Below are positions 8,610 to 16,846 of a stretch of 27,561 nucleotides of DNA, one piece after another. Within the stretch, counting starts at the first letter, position 1. Every line of letters starts with the position of its first letter. Source of the DNA: Bacteroidales bacterium UBA5072 (lineage in GTDB: Bacteria > Bacteroidota > Bacteroidia > Bacteroidales > UBA10428); assembly GCA_002415855.1 (NCBI GenBank), contig DIAS01000064.1:1-27561 (forward strand), read 5' to 3'. The notes under the pieces were generated by a model that ran no database searches, was not told the origin of the DNA, and was given only the letters and a program-made list of their open reading frames with translations. A program made the position numbers and the translations under genes.

Positions 8610-8821
8610 TATTGATTATTAAATACGTTGATACAGGTAATCCAGGCGAGCGAACAATATATCACAAACTGAAATCATATTACAATAATAAAAAATTTTG
8701 AATGAATAAGCTTTTTTTAAACACTCTTTCTTCATTATTGAAGATACTGTTTCTTCTGACGGAATAAAGCCTGGATTTTTGAGCACCCGGATAAATCATG
8801 TTTCAACTGTTCTTTTTTTAT

Positions 8822-8829
8822 TACTTTTG
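8822..8829 (+). promoter_or_regulatory. Bacteroidetes-type -7 promoter box, TACTTTTG
   Basis: A perfect match to the TAnnTTTG -7 consensus. A TTTC at 8801-8804 could be a weak -33 element. Transcription would begin near 8836, 27 bases before the ATG at 8863, which supports that start for the PLP protein over an upstream in-frame TTG at 8779. The rest of the 8597-8862 gap between this operon and the divergent carrier protein gene is A/T-rich with no other recognised element; a weaker TCAGTTTG on the minus strand near 8665-8672 could serve the carrier protein gene. Confidence 0.6.
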
Positions 8830-8862
8830 GTTGTACATCACGTGCATCATATACCCTGCATT

Positions 8863-9537
8863 ATGATTATCGCAGATAATATTAAGCTGTTGCGAAAAGA
8901 AATACCACAGAACGTCAGGATCATTGCAGTTTCCAAAACTATGCCTGCAGAGATCATCAGGCAGGCTTATGATGCAGGACAACGGGCTTTTGGTGAAAAC
9001 CGGGTTCAGGAATTGTACCTCAAGCAGCAAATGTTGCCACCTGACGTAGAATGGCATCTCATCGGGCATCTTCAAACTAACAAGGTGAAATTCGTGGTTT
9101 CGTTTATCCACCTTATTCATTCAGTTGACAGCTTGAAATTGTTGACTGAAATTAACCGCGAAGCCTCCAAACTGAACCGGAGGATCGATTGTCTCCTGCA
9201 GATAAGAATTGCCAGAGAGGAAACAAAAACCGGCTTGCCTGTTGAGAAAGCGAGGCAGTTGCTTTTTTCCGGTGAGCTCAGCGATCTGCAGCATGTCAGG
9301 ATAACCGGTCTGATGGGTCTGGCAACATTCACCGATAATACTGTGCAAATCAGGCAGGAATTTCAGCAGCTTGCAGCGTTTTTTAAAGAAGTAAAAGCAA
9401 CATGGTTCCCGGACGAACCGTCGTTCCGGGAAATGTCAATGGGCATGTCGGGGGATTACAAACTAGCTATTGAAGCAGGATCAACCATGGTGCGTATCGG
9501 CAGCCTGATATTCGGAGAAAGAAACTTGAATCAATAA
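8863..9537 (+). CDS. yggS: YggS/PROSC family pyridoxal-phosphate homeostasis protein
   Basis: Small single-domain PLP-binding TIM barrel protein (224 residues) involved in vitamin B6 and amino/keto-acid homeostasis; the family has no established enzymatic reaction. The PLP lysine lies in IIAVSKTMP, followed by AFGENRVQE, WHLIGHLQTNK, IHSVDS, ITGLMGLATF and the phosphate-binding end FREMSMGMSGDYKLAIEAGSTMVRIGSLIFG. All are family hallmarks. The start at 8863 gives the usual length and follows a good -7 box; the longer TTG-initiated frame would add 28 hydrophobic residues overlapping that box. It heads an operon with the dehydrogenase-like and peptidase genes, 11 bases from the next start. Confidence 0.95.
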   Translation: MIIADNIKLLRKEIPQNVRIIAVSKTMPAEIIRQAYDAGQRAFGENRVQELYLKQQMLPPDVEWHLIGHLQTNKVKFVVSFIHLIHSVDSLKLLTEINREASKLNRRIDCLLQIRIAREETKTGLPVEKARQLLFSGELSDLQHVRITGLMGLATFTDNTVQIRQEFQQLAAFFKEVKATWFPDEPSFREMSMGMSGDYKLAIEAGSTMVRIGSLIFGERNLNQ

Positions 9538-9548
9538 ATGATTTTCAT

Positions 9549-10526
9549 ATGGTGAGTCTAGAAACGGATTATCTTGGTTTGAAACTTAAAAGTCCTTTGA
9601 TAGTAAGTAGCTCGGGATTAACGAGTTCTGTCGATAATATCAGGAAATTTGAAGACCTGGGTGCAGGTGCGGTGGTTTTAAAATCCCTTTTTGAAGAACA
9701 AATACAGTTTGAAGCAGGGAAGTTTGTGGAAGATGTTCTGTATCCTGAAGCCCATGATTATATCACCGGCTACGCCAAAAACAATGCTCTGGATGAGTAT
9801 TTAAAATTAATCGAGGAGGCTAAAAGAGCCGTAAAAATTCCTGTCATGGCTTCAATCAACTGCATGACGGTTAGCGAGTGGGTTTCTTTTGCCAGGGACA
9901 TTGAAAGTGCTGGTGCGGATGCACTTGAACTGAACATCTTCTTTGTGGCCTCACATAAGGAGCAATCGGCGGAAAAATACGAAAACTTATACAACGAATT
10001 GGTAGTCAAAATTAAGCGGGTTACCAGCCTGCCTTTGTCCCTGAAAATCGGTTATCATTTTACCAATCTGCCGGGCTTTGTCAACAACCTATATGTAAGG
10101 GGTGTTCAGGGGGTTGTGCTGTTCAACAGGTTTTATGAGCCCGATATCGATATTGAGCACCTGAAGCTCACTTCTGCTGGAGTATTCAGCTCTCCTGCCG
10201 ATATCCGGCAATCATTGCGTTGGGTGGGTATTGTTTCTGGTCAGGTTGAGAAAATTGATATTGCAGCCTCTACGGGAATACATGATGGCAATGCGGTAAT
10301 TAAGCAGATCCTTGCAGGTGCAAAAGCGGTTCAGCTATGTTCTGTGCTTTATAAGAAAGGAAATGATCAGTTGAAGGTCATTTTTGACGAACTGGAAAAC
10401 TGGATGAACAGAAAAGGTTACAAAAGCCTCAGCGAGTTTAGAGGTATATTGAACTATAATAAAATTCCGGATCCGTCTCTTTACGAACGCAGCCAGTTTA
10501 TGAAGTATTTTTCAAGTTATCACTGA
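9549..10526 (+). CDS. Dihydroorotate dehydrogenase-like flavoprotein lacking the class 1A active-site cysteine
   Basis: A 325-residue FMN-binding TIM barrel of the PyrD class 1A type. MVSLETDYLGLKLKSPLIVSS resembles the PyrD N-terminus, Lys45 lies in VVLKSLFEEQ, and LSLKIGYHF and IAASTGIHDGNAVIKQILAGA form late-barrel FMN-phosphate motifs. In class 1A enzymes the catalytic base is a cysteine in NLSCPN; the equivalent segment here is ELNIFFVAS (about 127-135), so the Cys, Pro and Asn are all missing. This fits a Bacteroidetes family annotated as dihydroorotate-dehydrogenase-like and argues against it being the biosynthetic PyrD. It is cotranscribed with yggS and the M28 peptidase, five bases before the latter. 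The true reaction is unknown. Confidence 0.88.
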   Translation: MVSLETDYLGLKLKSPLIVSSSGLTSSVDNIRKFEDLGAGAVVLKSLFEEQIQFEAGKFVEDVLYPEAHDYITGYAKNNALDEYLKLIEEAKRAVKIPVMASINCMTVSEWVSFARDIESAGADALELNIFFVASHKEQSAEKYENLYNELVVKIKRVTSLPLSLKIGYHFTNLPGFVNNLYVRGVQGVVLFNRFYEPDIDIEHLKLTSAGVFSSPADIRQSLRWVGIVSGQVEKIDIAASTGIHDGNAVIKQILAGAKAVQLCSVLYKKGNDQLKVIFDELENWMNRKGYKSLSEFRGILNYNKIPDPSLYERSQFMKYFSSYH

Positions 10527-10531
10527 TCAAC

Positions 10532-11833
10532 ATGATCCGGAGTCTCTTTCATTTTCGCAGTTTAGCCTGGGTTGCACTGCTTACCTGCCAGTTCCGGCAA
10601 AATGTTCTGAGTCAGGATGTGGTCTACGTAAAAACAGTAGTCGATATCCTGTGCTCAGAGCGCATGCATGGCAGGGGATATGTGAAGAATGGTGATTCGA
10701 GGGCTTCCAGGTACATACGGAACGAATACAAGAGAATTGGCATTCATCCCTTTACTGATACATATTATCAGCCCTTTGCCATCGGTGTGAATACCTATCC
10801 GGGAGCCATGAAATTAATGATTAACGGAATACCGCTTGTTCCTGGTCGCGAATTTGTAATTAATCCTGCTTCTCCAAGTTGTAAAGGTACATTCGACGGT
10901 GTTATTATTCCTGTCCGTAAGCTTGCCGAGCAAAATACCGATTCCCTGGTCAGTTTTCTCAAAGGCAAGGTATTGATCATCGATGCCAGGGCCTGGAATG
11001 AATTGAGCAAACAGGAAATAGCCAAGATTATGAATTGGAGGAAGCTGCTATTAGCGGGTAAGGGAAATGGAATTCGGGCTATTGTTGAGGTAACGCATGA
11101 GAAATTATCTTTTGGCATTTCGGATTATACCATTGCAATACCTTACTTCAGACTAATTGCCTCTGTCTGCCCCGATACAGTTGATAAAATCACTATCAAC
11201 ATTCGGAATCGCTACCGGGCAAACTATCTAACCCGTAATGTTGCCGGCGTTATTCGCGGGACCGAATGCCCTGATTCGTTTCTTGTTTTTTCATCCCATT
11301 ATGATCACCTCGGGACAATGGGGAAAAGAATTTTCGACCCGGGTGCGAATGACAACGCTTATGGTGTTGGAACCATGCTTTCTCTTGCGAGCTATTTCCG
11401 CGAAAATCCAGCCCGGTACTCGGTCGTCTTCCTGGTTTTTTCAGGTGAGGAACTTGGCCTGCTCGGTTCCGGGTACTTTGCCAATCGTCCCCTGATGAAA
11501 CTGTCAGCAATAAAATTCCTGATAAACCTTGATATGATCGGCAACGGTTCTGAAGGTATTACGGTGGTAAATGGCAGTGTTTATCCCAACGAATTCAACA
11601 CACTATTGACCATCAATGAAAAGGAGAAACTACTACCTGCTATTAAAATTAGGGGGGAAGCATGCAACGGTGACCATTGTCCATTTTACAAACAAGGGGT
11701 ACCGGCCTTCTCAATCTATTCCATGGGAGAGTCAAAAGCATACCACGATCTTGACGACAGGCCGGAATTAATATCCGGAGCCGGCGTGGAAGAACTGATG
11801 AGACTATTGATCGAATTCAGCAATACCCTGTAG
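10532..11833 (+). CDS. M28 family zinc metallopeptidase, exported
   Basis: Probable aminopeptidase-type dizinc hydrolase of 433 residues. The N-terminus (MIRSLFHFRSLAWVALLTC) resembles a signal peptide, with possible cleavage before about residue 28, so it probably acts in the periplasm. An inserted domain at about 110-225 may correspond to the PA-like region of many M28 proteins. Zinc ligands and catalytic residues are all visible: SSHYDHLG (His256), DPGANDNA (Asp274), FSGEELGLLGS (base Glu306, ligand Glu307), NLDMIG (Asp334) and YHDLDDRPE (His405). It is last in the yggS operon; its TAG stop touches the hairpin at 11833. Confidence 0.93.
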   Translation: MIRSLFHFRSLAWVALLTCQFRQNVLSQDVVYVKTVVDILCSERMHGRGYVKNGDSRASRYIRNEYKRIGIHPFTDTYYQPFAIGVNTYPGAMKLMINGIPLVPGREFVINPASPSCKGTFDGVIIPVRKLAEQNTDSLVSFLKGKVLIIDARAWNELSKQEIAKIMNWRKLLLAGKGNGIRAIVEVTHEKLSFGISDYTIAIPYFRLIASVCPDTVDKITINIRNRYRANYLTRNVAGVIRGTECPDSFLVFSSHYDHLGTMGKRIFDPGANDNAYGVGTMLSLASYFRENPARYSVVFLVFSGEELGLLGSGYFANRPLMKLSAIKFLINLDMIGNGSEGITVVNGSVYPNEFNTLLTINEKEKLLPAIKIRGEACNGDHCPFYKQGVPAFSIYSMGESKAYHDLDDRPELISGAGVEELMRLLIEFSNTL

Positions 11834-11852
11834 GTCTGCTTACCGGCAGACC
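11833..11852. terminator. Perfect 7-bp hairpin between convergent operons
   Basis: GGTCTGC and GCAGACC form a perfect seven-base stem around TTACCG. It starts on the last base of the peptidase stop and ends 16 bases before the stop of the convergent HEAT-like gene, a position suited to a terminator working on both strands. A long T-run is lacking. Confidence 0.5.
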
Positions 11853-11868
11853 TGTCCGAGATTTCATG

Positions 11869-12384
11869 CTAACTGTTTTCTACGACCCTCCGCAATTCCC
11901 TGAACAATGGCATTTTCTCATCGGTGATCATACACTCTGCATCTTTGAGGAAACGGATACACTCTGCTATTTCGATGTCGGAGGCGTTTATTATCGATTC
12001 TTCAATGACGGTAAAGGCTTCCAGGGCCGTGCGGTAATCACCCTGGATAAAAAGACCTGCAAATACCTGCAGATGTTTGCTGAAATCCAGACGCGACTGC
12101 CAGCAGGCTGCCACAAAAGCATGCAGATAATCACCGAAATCCATCTTATCTAATGATGCGGCAATAATCGGCGCAGCTTCCTGCGATTTTATTTCACCCA
12201 CAAGCTGCAGTATTTCATTCCTGACCTCCGGGGCTGTCTTTTTATGGATCAGGCTAAAAAGTGCCGGCAGCATGTTAATCGATCCTGAATTTCTGATTTC
12301 ATGAACAACCGTAATTTTCCTGGCAGGATCCGAACCCTCCAGTGCAATAATCCATTCCTTTTCGATAGGTGTATACTTTTGCAT
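11869..12384 (-). CDS. HEAT-repeat-like hypothetical protein
   Basis: A 171-residue soluble protein without signal peptide. It is almost entirely helical with a pattern of paired amphipathic helices: DPARKITVVHEIRNSGSINMLPALFSLI, then EVRNEILQLVGEIKSQEAAPIIAASL, resemble HEAT repeats, and further helices follow. Such proteins are usually protein-binding scaffolds. It is the last gene of the dgkA-tilS run, beginning 22 bases after the tilS stop. No enzymatic motif is seen, so its partner and role are unknown. Confidence 0.8.
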   Translation of the reverse strand: MQKYTPIEKEWIIALEGSDPARKITVVHEIRNSGSINMLPALFSLIHKKTAPEVRNEILQLVGEIKSQEAAPIIAASLDKMDFGDYLHAFVAACWQSRLDFSKHLQVFAGLFIQGDYRTALEAFTVIEESIINASDIEIAECIRFLKDAECMITDEKMPLFRELRRVVENS

Positions 12385-12406
12385 AGTTAAATTTAAAGAA
12401 TTTCTG

Positions 12407-13732
12407 CTATTCTTTAAAGGCTATTAAAAGTATTTTGCGTGTTTCGGATTTGATCCTGAACCTGTCGTCAATCCGGTAGTTTACAACCCATGCAATTCTT
12501 CCGCCTGTCTCAAGTACCCAGATCCGATTTTTGTCTGGCCGTGCAATCTTATTGTTAATGAGGAAATCACTGATCTTCTTTGATCCTTCCATGCCAAGCG
12601 GATGGAATTTATCACCTTCCTTCCAGCAGCGCAATAACAATGGAAAGCTGATGGTGTCCGCATCAAGTGCTGCAAAATGACGTTCTGTCGGAATAGTAAA
12701 GTCCGGAGTGATACCGGACAGCGTGAAGGTCAGGTGCAGCGGATAATTTATTTGAACGGTTTCCTGATCAATGAGTACTTCTGCCTCTTCACGCAATGCT
12801 CTTCGGGTAATGATCAGCGTCGACCTGTCACGGGTGATACAATGCGTCCGGGTGAGAAACTGTTTTCCCGGATTGGATCCGAATGCTGTTAAGATGGATT
12901 CAATACTGAGCTGGCTGACACCAAATTCTCTCAGTAACTCGAAAAGGAGGATATCATTGGAGGGATATTCCTTCAGCTTTTCAATATGGATCAGGCACCT
13001 GTCGGGCAATTCTGTCCATACTTCCTTTTTTACCAGATCGACCATCCAATCAAGCAGTCTTTCTGTATGTTCCAGCCTTCCAGATGTTTCTATTGCATTC
13101 TTCAGAAAAGCCGGGTTGATCTTCTGAAATGCCGGTATAATGGTATGCCTGATGTAATTGCGGTGGTACTTTGTCTCTGCATTGGATGAATCCTCACGCC
13201 ACTGTAAGTTGTTTTCCCTGGCGAACTGTGCAATCGACTCACGTGAAGCAAAAAGAAGGGGCCGGATAATTTTGCCATGTACGGGGCTGATGCCGGATAA
13301 TCCCCTTATACCGGTCCCGCGTGCAAGGTTAAGCAGAACAGTCTCAACAATGTCGTTCCGGTTATGACCGGTGGCAATGTAATCACAAGCCAGTTTTCCG
13401 GCAAGTTCATTAAACCAGGTATACCGGAGATGACGCGCTGCCATCTGAATGGATACGCCTTGCTCTTCAGCATAGGTTTTCGTATCAAAGTCGTTCAGGT
13501 AAAACGGGCGATGATAGCTTCTCGCCAGTTGCTCAACAAAATTCCTGTCTTCTTCCGATTCTTCTCCCCTGAGGTGAAAATTGCAGTGGGCAATGGAAAA
13601 TTCGATACCCGACAAATGGTACAGAAAGGTCATGACAACCGAATCAACACCACCGCTCACAGCCAGCAGGTATTTCCTGTCGGGCCTGCAATGACAGGTT
13701 TCGTTGAGGTATTTCAGAAATTCCTGCTGCAT
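12407..13732 (-). CDS. tilS: tRNA(Ile)-lysidine synthase
   Basis: Essential cytoplasmic ATP-dependent enzyme that attaches lysine to C34 of the CAU-anticodon tRNA-Ile, allowing AUA decoding. The PP-loop SGGVDS is at about residues 26-31 of the 441-residue protein, followed by AHCNFHLRGEESEEDRNFV, the conserved DYIATGHNRNDIVETVLLNLARGTG and the RPLL segment. The C-terminal part contains the TilS C-terminal domain (LLLRCWKEGDKFHPLGM, KKISDFLINNKI). The start at 13732 (MQQEFLKYL) is preferred; a longer frame to 13828 would overlap dgkA and add a tryptophan-rich tail unlike the family. It begins 10 bases after the dgkA stop. Confidence 0.96.
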   Translation of the reverse strand: MQQEFLKYLNETCHCRPDRKYLLAVSGGVDSVVMTFLYHLSGIEFSIAHCNFHLRGEESEEDRNFVEQLARSYHRPFYLNDFDTKTYAEEQGVSIQMAARHLRYTWFNELAGKLACDYIATGHNRNDIVETVLLNLARGTGIRGLSGISPVHGKIIRPLLFASRESIAQFARENNLQWREDSSNAETKYHRNYIRHTIIPAFQKINPAFLKNAIETSGRLEHTERLLDWMVDLVKKEVWTELPDRCLIHIEKLKEYPSNDILLFELLREFGVSQLSIESILTAFGSNPGKQFLTRTHCITRDRSTLIITRRALREEAEVLIDQETVQINYPLHLTFTLSGITPDFTIPTERHFAALDADTISFPLLLRCWKEGDKFHPLGMEGSKKISDFLINNKIARPDKNRIWVLETGGRIAWVVNYRIDDRFRIKSETRKILLIAFKE

Positions 13733-13742
13733 GATGAGGATT

Positions 13743-14123
13743 TCAGATGCCGGTAAAATGTGGTAAAAAAACCAATATCCCCGCCACCAGTGCCACAATT
13801 GCAGCCACCAGGACTCCCCCTGCAGCAATATCCTTTATAAGTCCGGCTTTTTCACTCTTTTGCGGAGCATACAGGTCTACCAGCCTTTCAATGGCTGAAT
13901 TCATTATTTCAGCTGCCAGTACCAGGCCTATGCAAAGGACCAGGATGAGCCATTCGGCCCGGCTGATGTGAAAAACAATCCCGAGCACTATGGCTGAAAA
14001 AGCCGCGAAAAGGTGAATCCAGAGATTATGTTCCTCTTTCAGAATCACATGGAGTCCGCGAAAAGCATATCGGAAGCTTCGCAACCGTGCCCGGAGACTG
14101 AATTTCCCATGGTTATTTGTCAT
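13743..14123 (-). CDS. dgkA: Diacylglycerol kinase family membrane protein (DgkA type)
   Basis: A 126-residue inner-membrane protein with a short basic N-terminal segment and three transmembrane helices (about 38-56, 59-76 and 99-122). The family signature EIMNSAIERLVDL followed by KSEKAGLIKDIAAGGVLVAA carries the acidic and lysine residues of the active site. Members phosphorylate diacylglycerol or undecaprenol; many outside Proteobacteria prefer undecaprenol, so the substrate is left open. The start at 14123 (MTNNHGKF) follows AGGAATT at a suitable distance and a TATCTTTG box. An alternative ATG at 14171 directly abuts the creD stop and would add 16 residues. Confidence 0.92.
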   Translation of the reverse strand: MTNNHGKFSLRARLRSFRYAFRGLHVILKEEHNLWIHLFAAFSAIVLGIVFHISRAEWLILVLCIGLVLAAEIMNSAIERLVDLYAPQKSEKAGLIKDIAAGGVLVAAIVALVAGILVFLPHFTGI

Positions 14124-14141
14124 GCCGCAATTCCTGTAAAT

Positions 14142-14149
14142 CAAAGATA
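14142..14149 (-). promoter_or_regulatory. Bacteroidetes-type -7 box TATCTTTG ahead of dgkA
   Basis: The minus strand reads TATCTTTG, a perfect TAnnTTTG match, 18 bases upstream of the preferred dgkA ATG at 14123. No convincing -33 TTG is seen. If used, the dgkA-tilS-HEAT genes are transcribed separately from creD and the longer dgkA start at 14171 is not used. Confidence 0.5.
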
Positions 14150-14171
14150 AACAGTTTTTGCCGATTTGCAT

Positions 14172-15497
14172 TTATTCTTTGTCTGTGTTCCTGACCGGAG
14201 AATACCAGTCAATCTTTCGTGAAAAATACATCACCAGCCCAAGAATGGCAATGAGGCCAATATTGCCAAACAGCAAGGAATAATCCATAAGCTGGAGTAT
14301 GACAAACAAGAAGACATACAAGGCAATCAGGCTAAGCACTATTGAAAGGGTTACCCTGGCACTTTTAAAGAGTGACCATGCAAATGTTGCGATCATGGCT
14401 ATTATGGTAAAGCTGCTGATACAGTATGCAATGGTAAATGAAAGGTGTTCAGCTATCGAGGTCAACAGTGAGTAAAACACGCAGAGTGCAAAACCTGTAA
14501 GCAGGTAATTTACAGCATGAATGCGGACTTTCGTAAATACCTCTGAAAAAAAGAACACCAGAAAGGTCAATCCGATAAATAAAACTGCATATTTTACAGA
14601 GCGCATGGATTTCTGATACGTATCCACAGGAGTAATCAGGTCCACGCCAAAAACTGATTCCCCGATCGAATACTGATTACCGGTCCATTGCTGGGGGTAA
14701 TTGCGGTTGAGCTGCAGGACATTCCATGTTGCCGTAAATCCTTTTTTTGTAAGTTTCCGGTCATCAGGAAGGAATGCCCCTTTAAAACTGGGTGAATTCC
14801 AGGACGATGCAAGGCTAATAGTTGTTTCTTTACCCAGGGGAACAAAGTTCAGGGAATGACTTCCGTTCAAATCAAGATCAAAGGCAAAACTGATTTCAGC
14901 GTCCCTGGTGAGTGGTACCTCACAGTGAATGCCCGAGGTGGAAATTTCATTGCTGGGAATTCCCGGGATCATGGGCACTACCGTATCACCCCAGCTGAAA
15001 TTGATTTCCTGGTTTATTCCGCGCATGTCGGGGATACCGATCTCGATCCAGCCCATGCTGTTTTCAAAGTCATCGGGCCCGAGGTGAAGCTCAGACAGGT
15101 CAACAGCCGGGAAACTGCCGGTAACATGCAACCTGGCGCGGTAAGTAACCACCTTGTAAATACCGCGGTTGCGTACCTTGGGTTCTACACTGCCTTCTAC
15201 TTTTAGATTTTCAGGTAAAATGTGAACATATTTCGTCACCGTTTTAAAGTCATCCTGAGAGGTCTCTTCGGTAGTTTTAACCGGTATGGTCAGAACCGGA
15301 CCGGATAGCGTTTGTTCATTTCCCCATATCGAAGTGACCTCTTTGATGGTCTCATCACGCCGTTCTTCACGTTCGCTGATAAGCGAGCTGATCATACTTG
15401 CCGGGATGAGCAGCAGTAACGTAAGTATGGCAATTAATCCAAGCTTAAATCCTACTGAACTGAAGAACCGGTTGAAAGTTTTGTCAATTGTTTCCAT
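14172..15497 (-). CDS. creD: CreD family inner-membrane protein
   Basis: A 441-residue envelope protein of the CreD family (PF06123), linked in Gammaproteobacteria to CreBC/BlrAB-type responses to cell-wall stress; molecular activity is unknown. A first TM helix lies at about 17-40, followed by the conserved ISEREERRDETIKEVTSIWG and LSGPVLTIPV. A large beta-rich periplasmic domain extends to about 310, and six or so TM helices fill 310-430. The gene ends next to dgkA and starts behind its own copy of the 7-5-7 palindrome at 15517-15535. The winged-helix regulator two genes upstream is the obvious candidate to control it. No creB/creC two-component genes are present, so control seems to differ from the enterobacterial system. 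Confidence 0.95.
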   Translation of the reverse strand: METIDKTFNRFFSSVGFKLGLIAILTLLLLIPASMISSLISEREERRDETIKEVTSIWGNEQTLSGPVLTIPVKTTEETSQDDFKTVTKYVHILPENLKVEGSVEPKVRNRGIYKVVTYRARLHVTGSFPAVDLSELHLGPDDFENSMGWIEIGIPDMRGINQEINFSWGDTVVPMIPGIPSNEISTSGIHCEVPLTRDAEISFAFDLDLNGSHSLNFVPLGKETTISLASSWNSPSFKGAFLPDDRKLTKKGFTATWNVLQLNRNYPQQWTGNQYSIGESVFGVDLITPVDTYQKSMRSVKYAVLFIGLTFLVFFFSEVFTKVRIHAVNYLLTGFALCVFYSLLTSIAEHLSFTIAYCISSFTIIAMIATFAWSLFKSARVTLSIVLSLIALYVFLFVILQLMDYSLLFGNIGLIAILGLVMYFSRKIDWYSPVRNTDKE

Positions 15498-15516
15498 AAT
15501 AATGTTGTTTTAAAAG

Positions 15517-15536
15517 TACTTTGAATTACAGAGTTA
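15517..15536 (-). promoter_or_regulatory. Palindromic operator overlapping the creD promoter (site B)
   Basis: The + strand reads TACTTTG, AATTA, CAGAGTT, an inverted repeat with five matching positions in seven and a five-base spacer. The preceding 14 bases TAAAAGTACTTTGA are identical to site A at 16841-16854. On the minus strand the gene-distal arm reads TAACTCTG, one mismatch from TAnnTTTG, with a start expected near 15522, 25 bases before the creD ATG. Confidence 0.65.
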
Positions 15537-15563
15537 AATATTAAAAAAATTGTTATTTCCATC

Positions 15564-15869
15564 TTAATTGCCGGACAGCAGCCTGTATGTCAGGTAACCT
15601 GCATAAGCACCCACCAATGCAGGTATGATTGCCAGGATACTCCCAAAGTTATGATCTGTAACGATTGCGTGCAGCGGTATCCATATGCCTGTCGCTATGC
15701 CGATCAGCCAGGGTCTTTGCCTCGACAGGAAGCCGCAACATGCGGCGGCTGCAAAGATCATGATCACAGAAATACCTGTGTCATCCCAGCTCGGACGGGA
15801 GTCAACCCAGGCAATTGCCAGACCCAGCGCTCCGGCGACGGCAAGAGAAATGAAAAGTGGTTGTTTCAA
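15564..15869 (-). CDS. Small hypothetical membrane protein
   Basis: A 101-residue protein with about four hydrophobic helices (about 5-21, 32-47, 54-70 and 77-97). It has no recognised domain beyond generic small integral membrane character; the C-terminus IIPALVGAYAGYLTYRLLS is typical of such proteins. It starts three bases after the stop of the winged-helix regulator and is almost certainly cotranscribed with it and the upstream membrane protein. The TTA stop is followed by the creD promoter region. Confidence 0.8.
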   Translation of the reverse strand: MKQPLFISLAVAGALGLAIAWVDSRPSWDDTGISVIMIFAAAACCGFLSRQRPWLIGIATGIWIPLHAIVTDHNFGSILAIIPALVGAYAGYLTYRLLSGN

Positions 15870-15872
15870 AAG

Positions 15873-16199
15873 TTAACGTTTTAAACGGATGATTTCTGCG
15901 AGATAATCAAGATGTTCCCTGAAAGCATTGCGTCCTGACGCTGTAATCCGGTAACGGGTATTGGGCTTACGGCCCACGAACTGTTTCCTGACTTCGATCA
16001 GTTTGTTCTTTTCCAGTGCGCTCAGATGACTGGCCAGGTTGCCGTCAGTAATGTCAAGTAAGTCTTTCAGCGATACAAAATCGACGGATTCATTCACCAT
16101 GAGTACCGACATGATCCCCAGCCGCACCCGGCTTTCAAACTGCTTGTTTAGTTTTCCGATGATCTCTTTCACAATACCTTCTTGCTCGTTATTCGTCAT
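15873..16199 (-). CDS. Winged-helix transcriptional regulator (PF13601-like), module 1
   Basis: A 108-residue DNA-binding protein of the small MarR/ArsR-like winged-helix type. LNKQFESRVRLGIMSVLMV forms the first helix, FVSLKDLLDITDGNLASHLSAL the helix-turn-helix with recognition helix at about 52-64, and EVRKQFVGRKPNTRYRITASG the wing. No sensor domain or metal-binding cysteines are seen, so any signal probably comes from the cotranscribed membrane protein. The start at 16199 overlaps the end of that gene by 11 bases; an ATG at 16211 is possible. Likely targets are sites A and B. A homologue is encoded at 26589-26891, with differences in the recognition helix. Confidence 0.9.
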   Translation of the reverse strand: MTNNEQEGIVKEIIGKLNKQFESRVRLGIMSVLMVNESVDFVSLKDLLDITDGNLASHLSALEKNKLIEVRKQFVGRKPNTRYRITASGRNAFREHLDYLAEIIRLKR

Positions 16200-16839
16200 G
16201 CTTGGCATCATACCGGTAATGCATCATCATTCCGTAGAAGATATGCAGCACACCGAAACCGACTGTCCAGAATATCAGGCCGTATCCCACGAGCCAGCTG
16301 GCCATCAGGCCAAGCAGGATTTCCGAAATTCCCAGAACCCTTACTTCATGAAAGGTATATTTGCTGGCATTCACAAGCGCCAGGCCATAAAACAGCAATG
16401 TGGCAGGGGCAACCAGAAAAACAAGGTGATGATACAGAAGAATCAGACAGAATATACCACCGGCTGACAAAGGAATAAACATATTGATGACCATCCTGCG
16501 TGCGGCACTGTCCCATATCTTTAATCCTTTTTTCCTGGCCTTCCGGGTGGTGAAATAAATCCCAGAGAACAAGGCGAGTCCCAATACAATCAATGCATCC
16601 AGCGTTATGAACAACCATGAATGGTCAAATTTCAGGTAAGACCTCTCCATAAAGTAACGGTCAATGTCGAAGTACCGCTGATCAAAGTCAAGATAAAAGA
16701 ACGCAACTCCTGCACCGATAAGTGCAATTATCCCTGCTGCAACACCCGAAAGGCCGCTCAGGGAAATAAACCGCGAGGAACGCTCCATCATGTTGCGTAT
16801 CGCGTTAAGCTGTTGAATGGGTTCCTGGTTCTGTTCCAT
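16189..16839 (-). CDS. Multi-pass membrane protein paired with a winged-helix regulator, module 1
   Basis: A 216-residue hydrophobic protein with about six predicted TM helices and a short cytoplasmic N-terminus (EPIQQLNAIRNMMERSSRF). A basic loop (FTTRKARKKGLKIWDSAARR) follows the second helix. No known catalytic motif is present. The start at 16839 is chosen because the sequence upstream to 17133 overlaps the operator and the divergent gene. It overlaps the regulator gene, shares its general design and an IQ..IR.M-like N-terminal motif with the membrane protein at 26898-27509, and is preceded at 8 bases by the perfect palindrome of site A. A role as sensor or anti-regulator is inferred from context only. 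Confidence 0.87.
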   Translation of the reverse strand: MEQNQEPIQQLNAIRNMMERSSRFISLSGLSGVAAGIIALIGAGVAFFYLDFDQRYFDIDRYFMERSYLKFDHSWLFITLDALIVLGLALFSGIYFTTRKARKKGLKIWDSAARRMVINMFIPLSAGGIFCLILLYHHLVFLVAPATLLFYGLALVNASKYTFHEVRVLGISEILLGLMASWLVGYGLIFWTVGFGVLHIFYGMMMHYRYDAKHDE

Positions 16840-16846
16840 ATAAAAG

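Noticed and set aside
12677..13756. Several + strand frames across tilS (up to 130 codons)
   Set aside because: They are antisense to conserved TilS motifs and lack starts with plausible context.
13733..13828. Longer tilS start at 13828
   Set aside because: It overlaps the dgkA coding end and adds a tryptophan-rich segment absent from TilS proteins.
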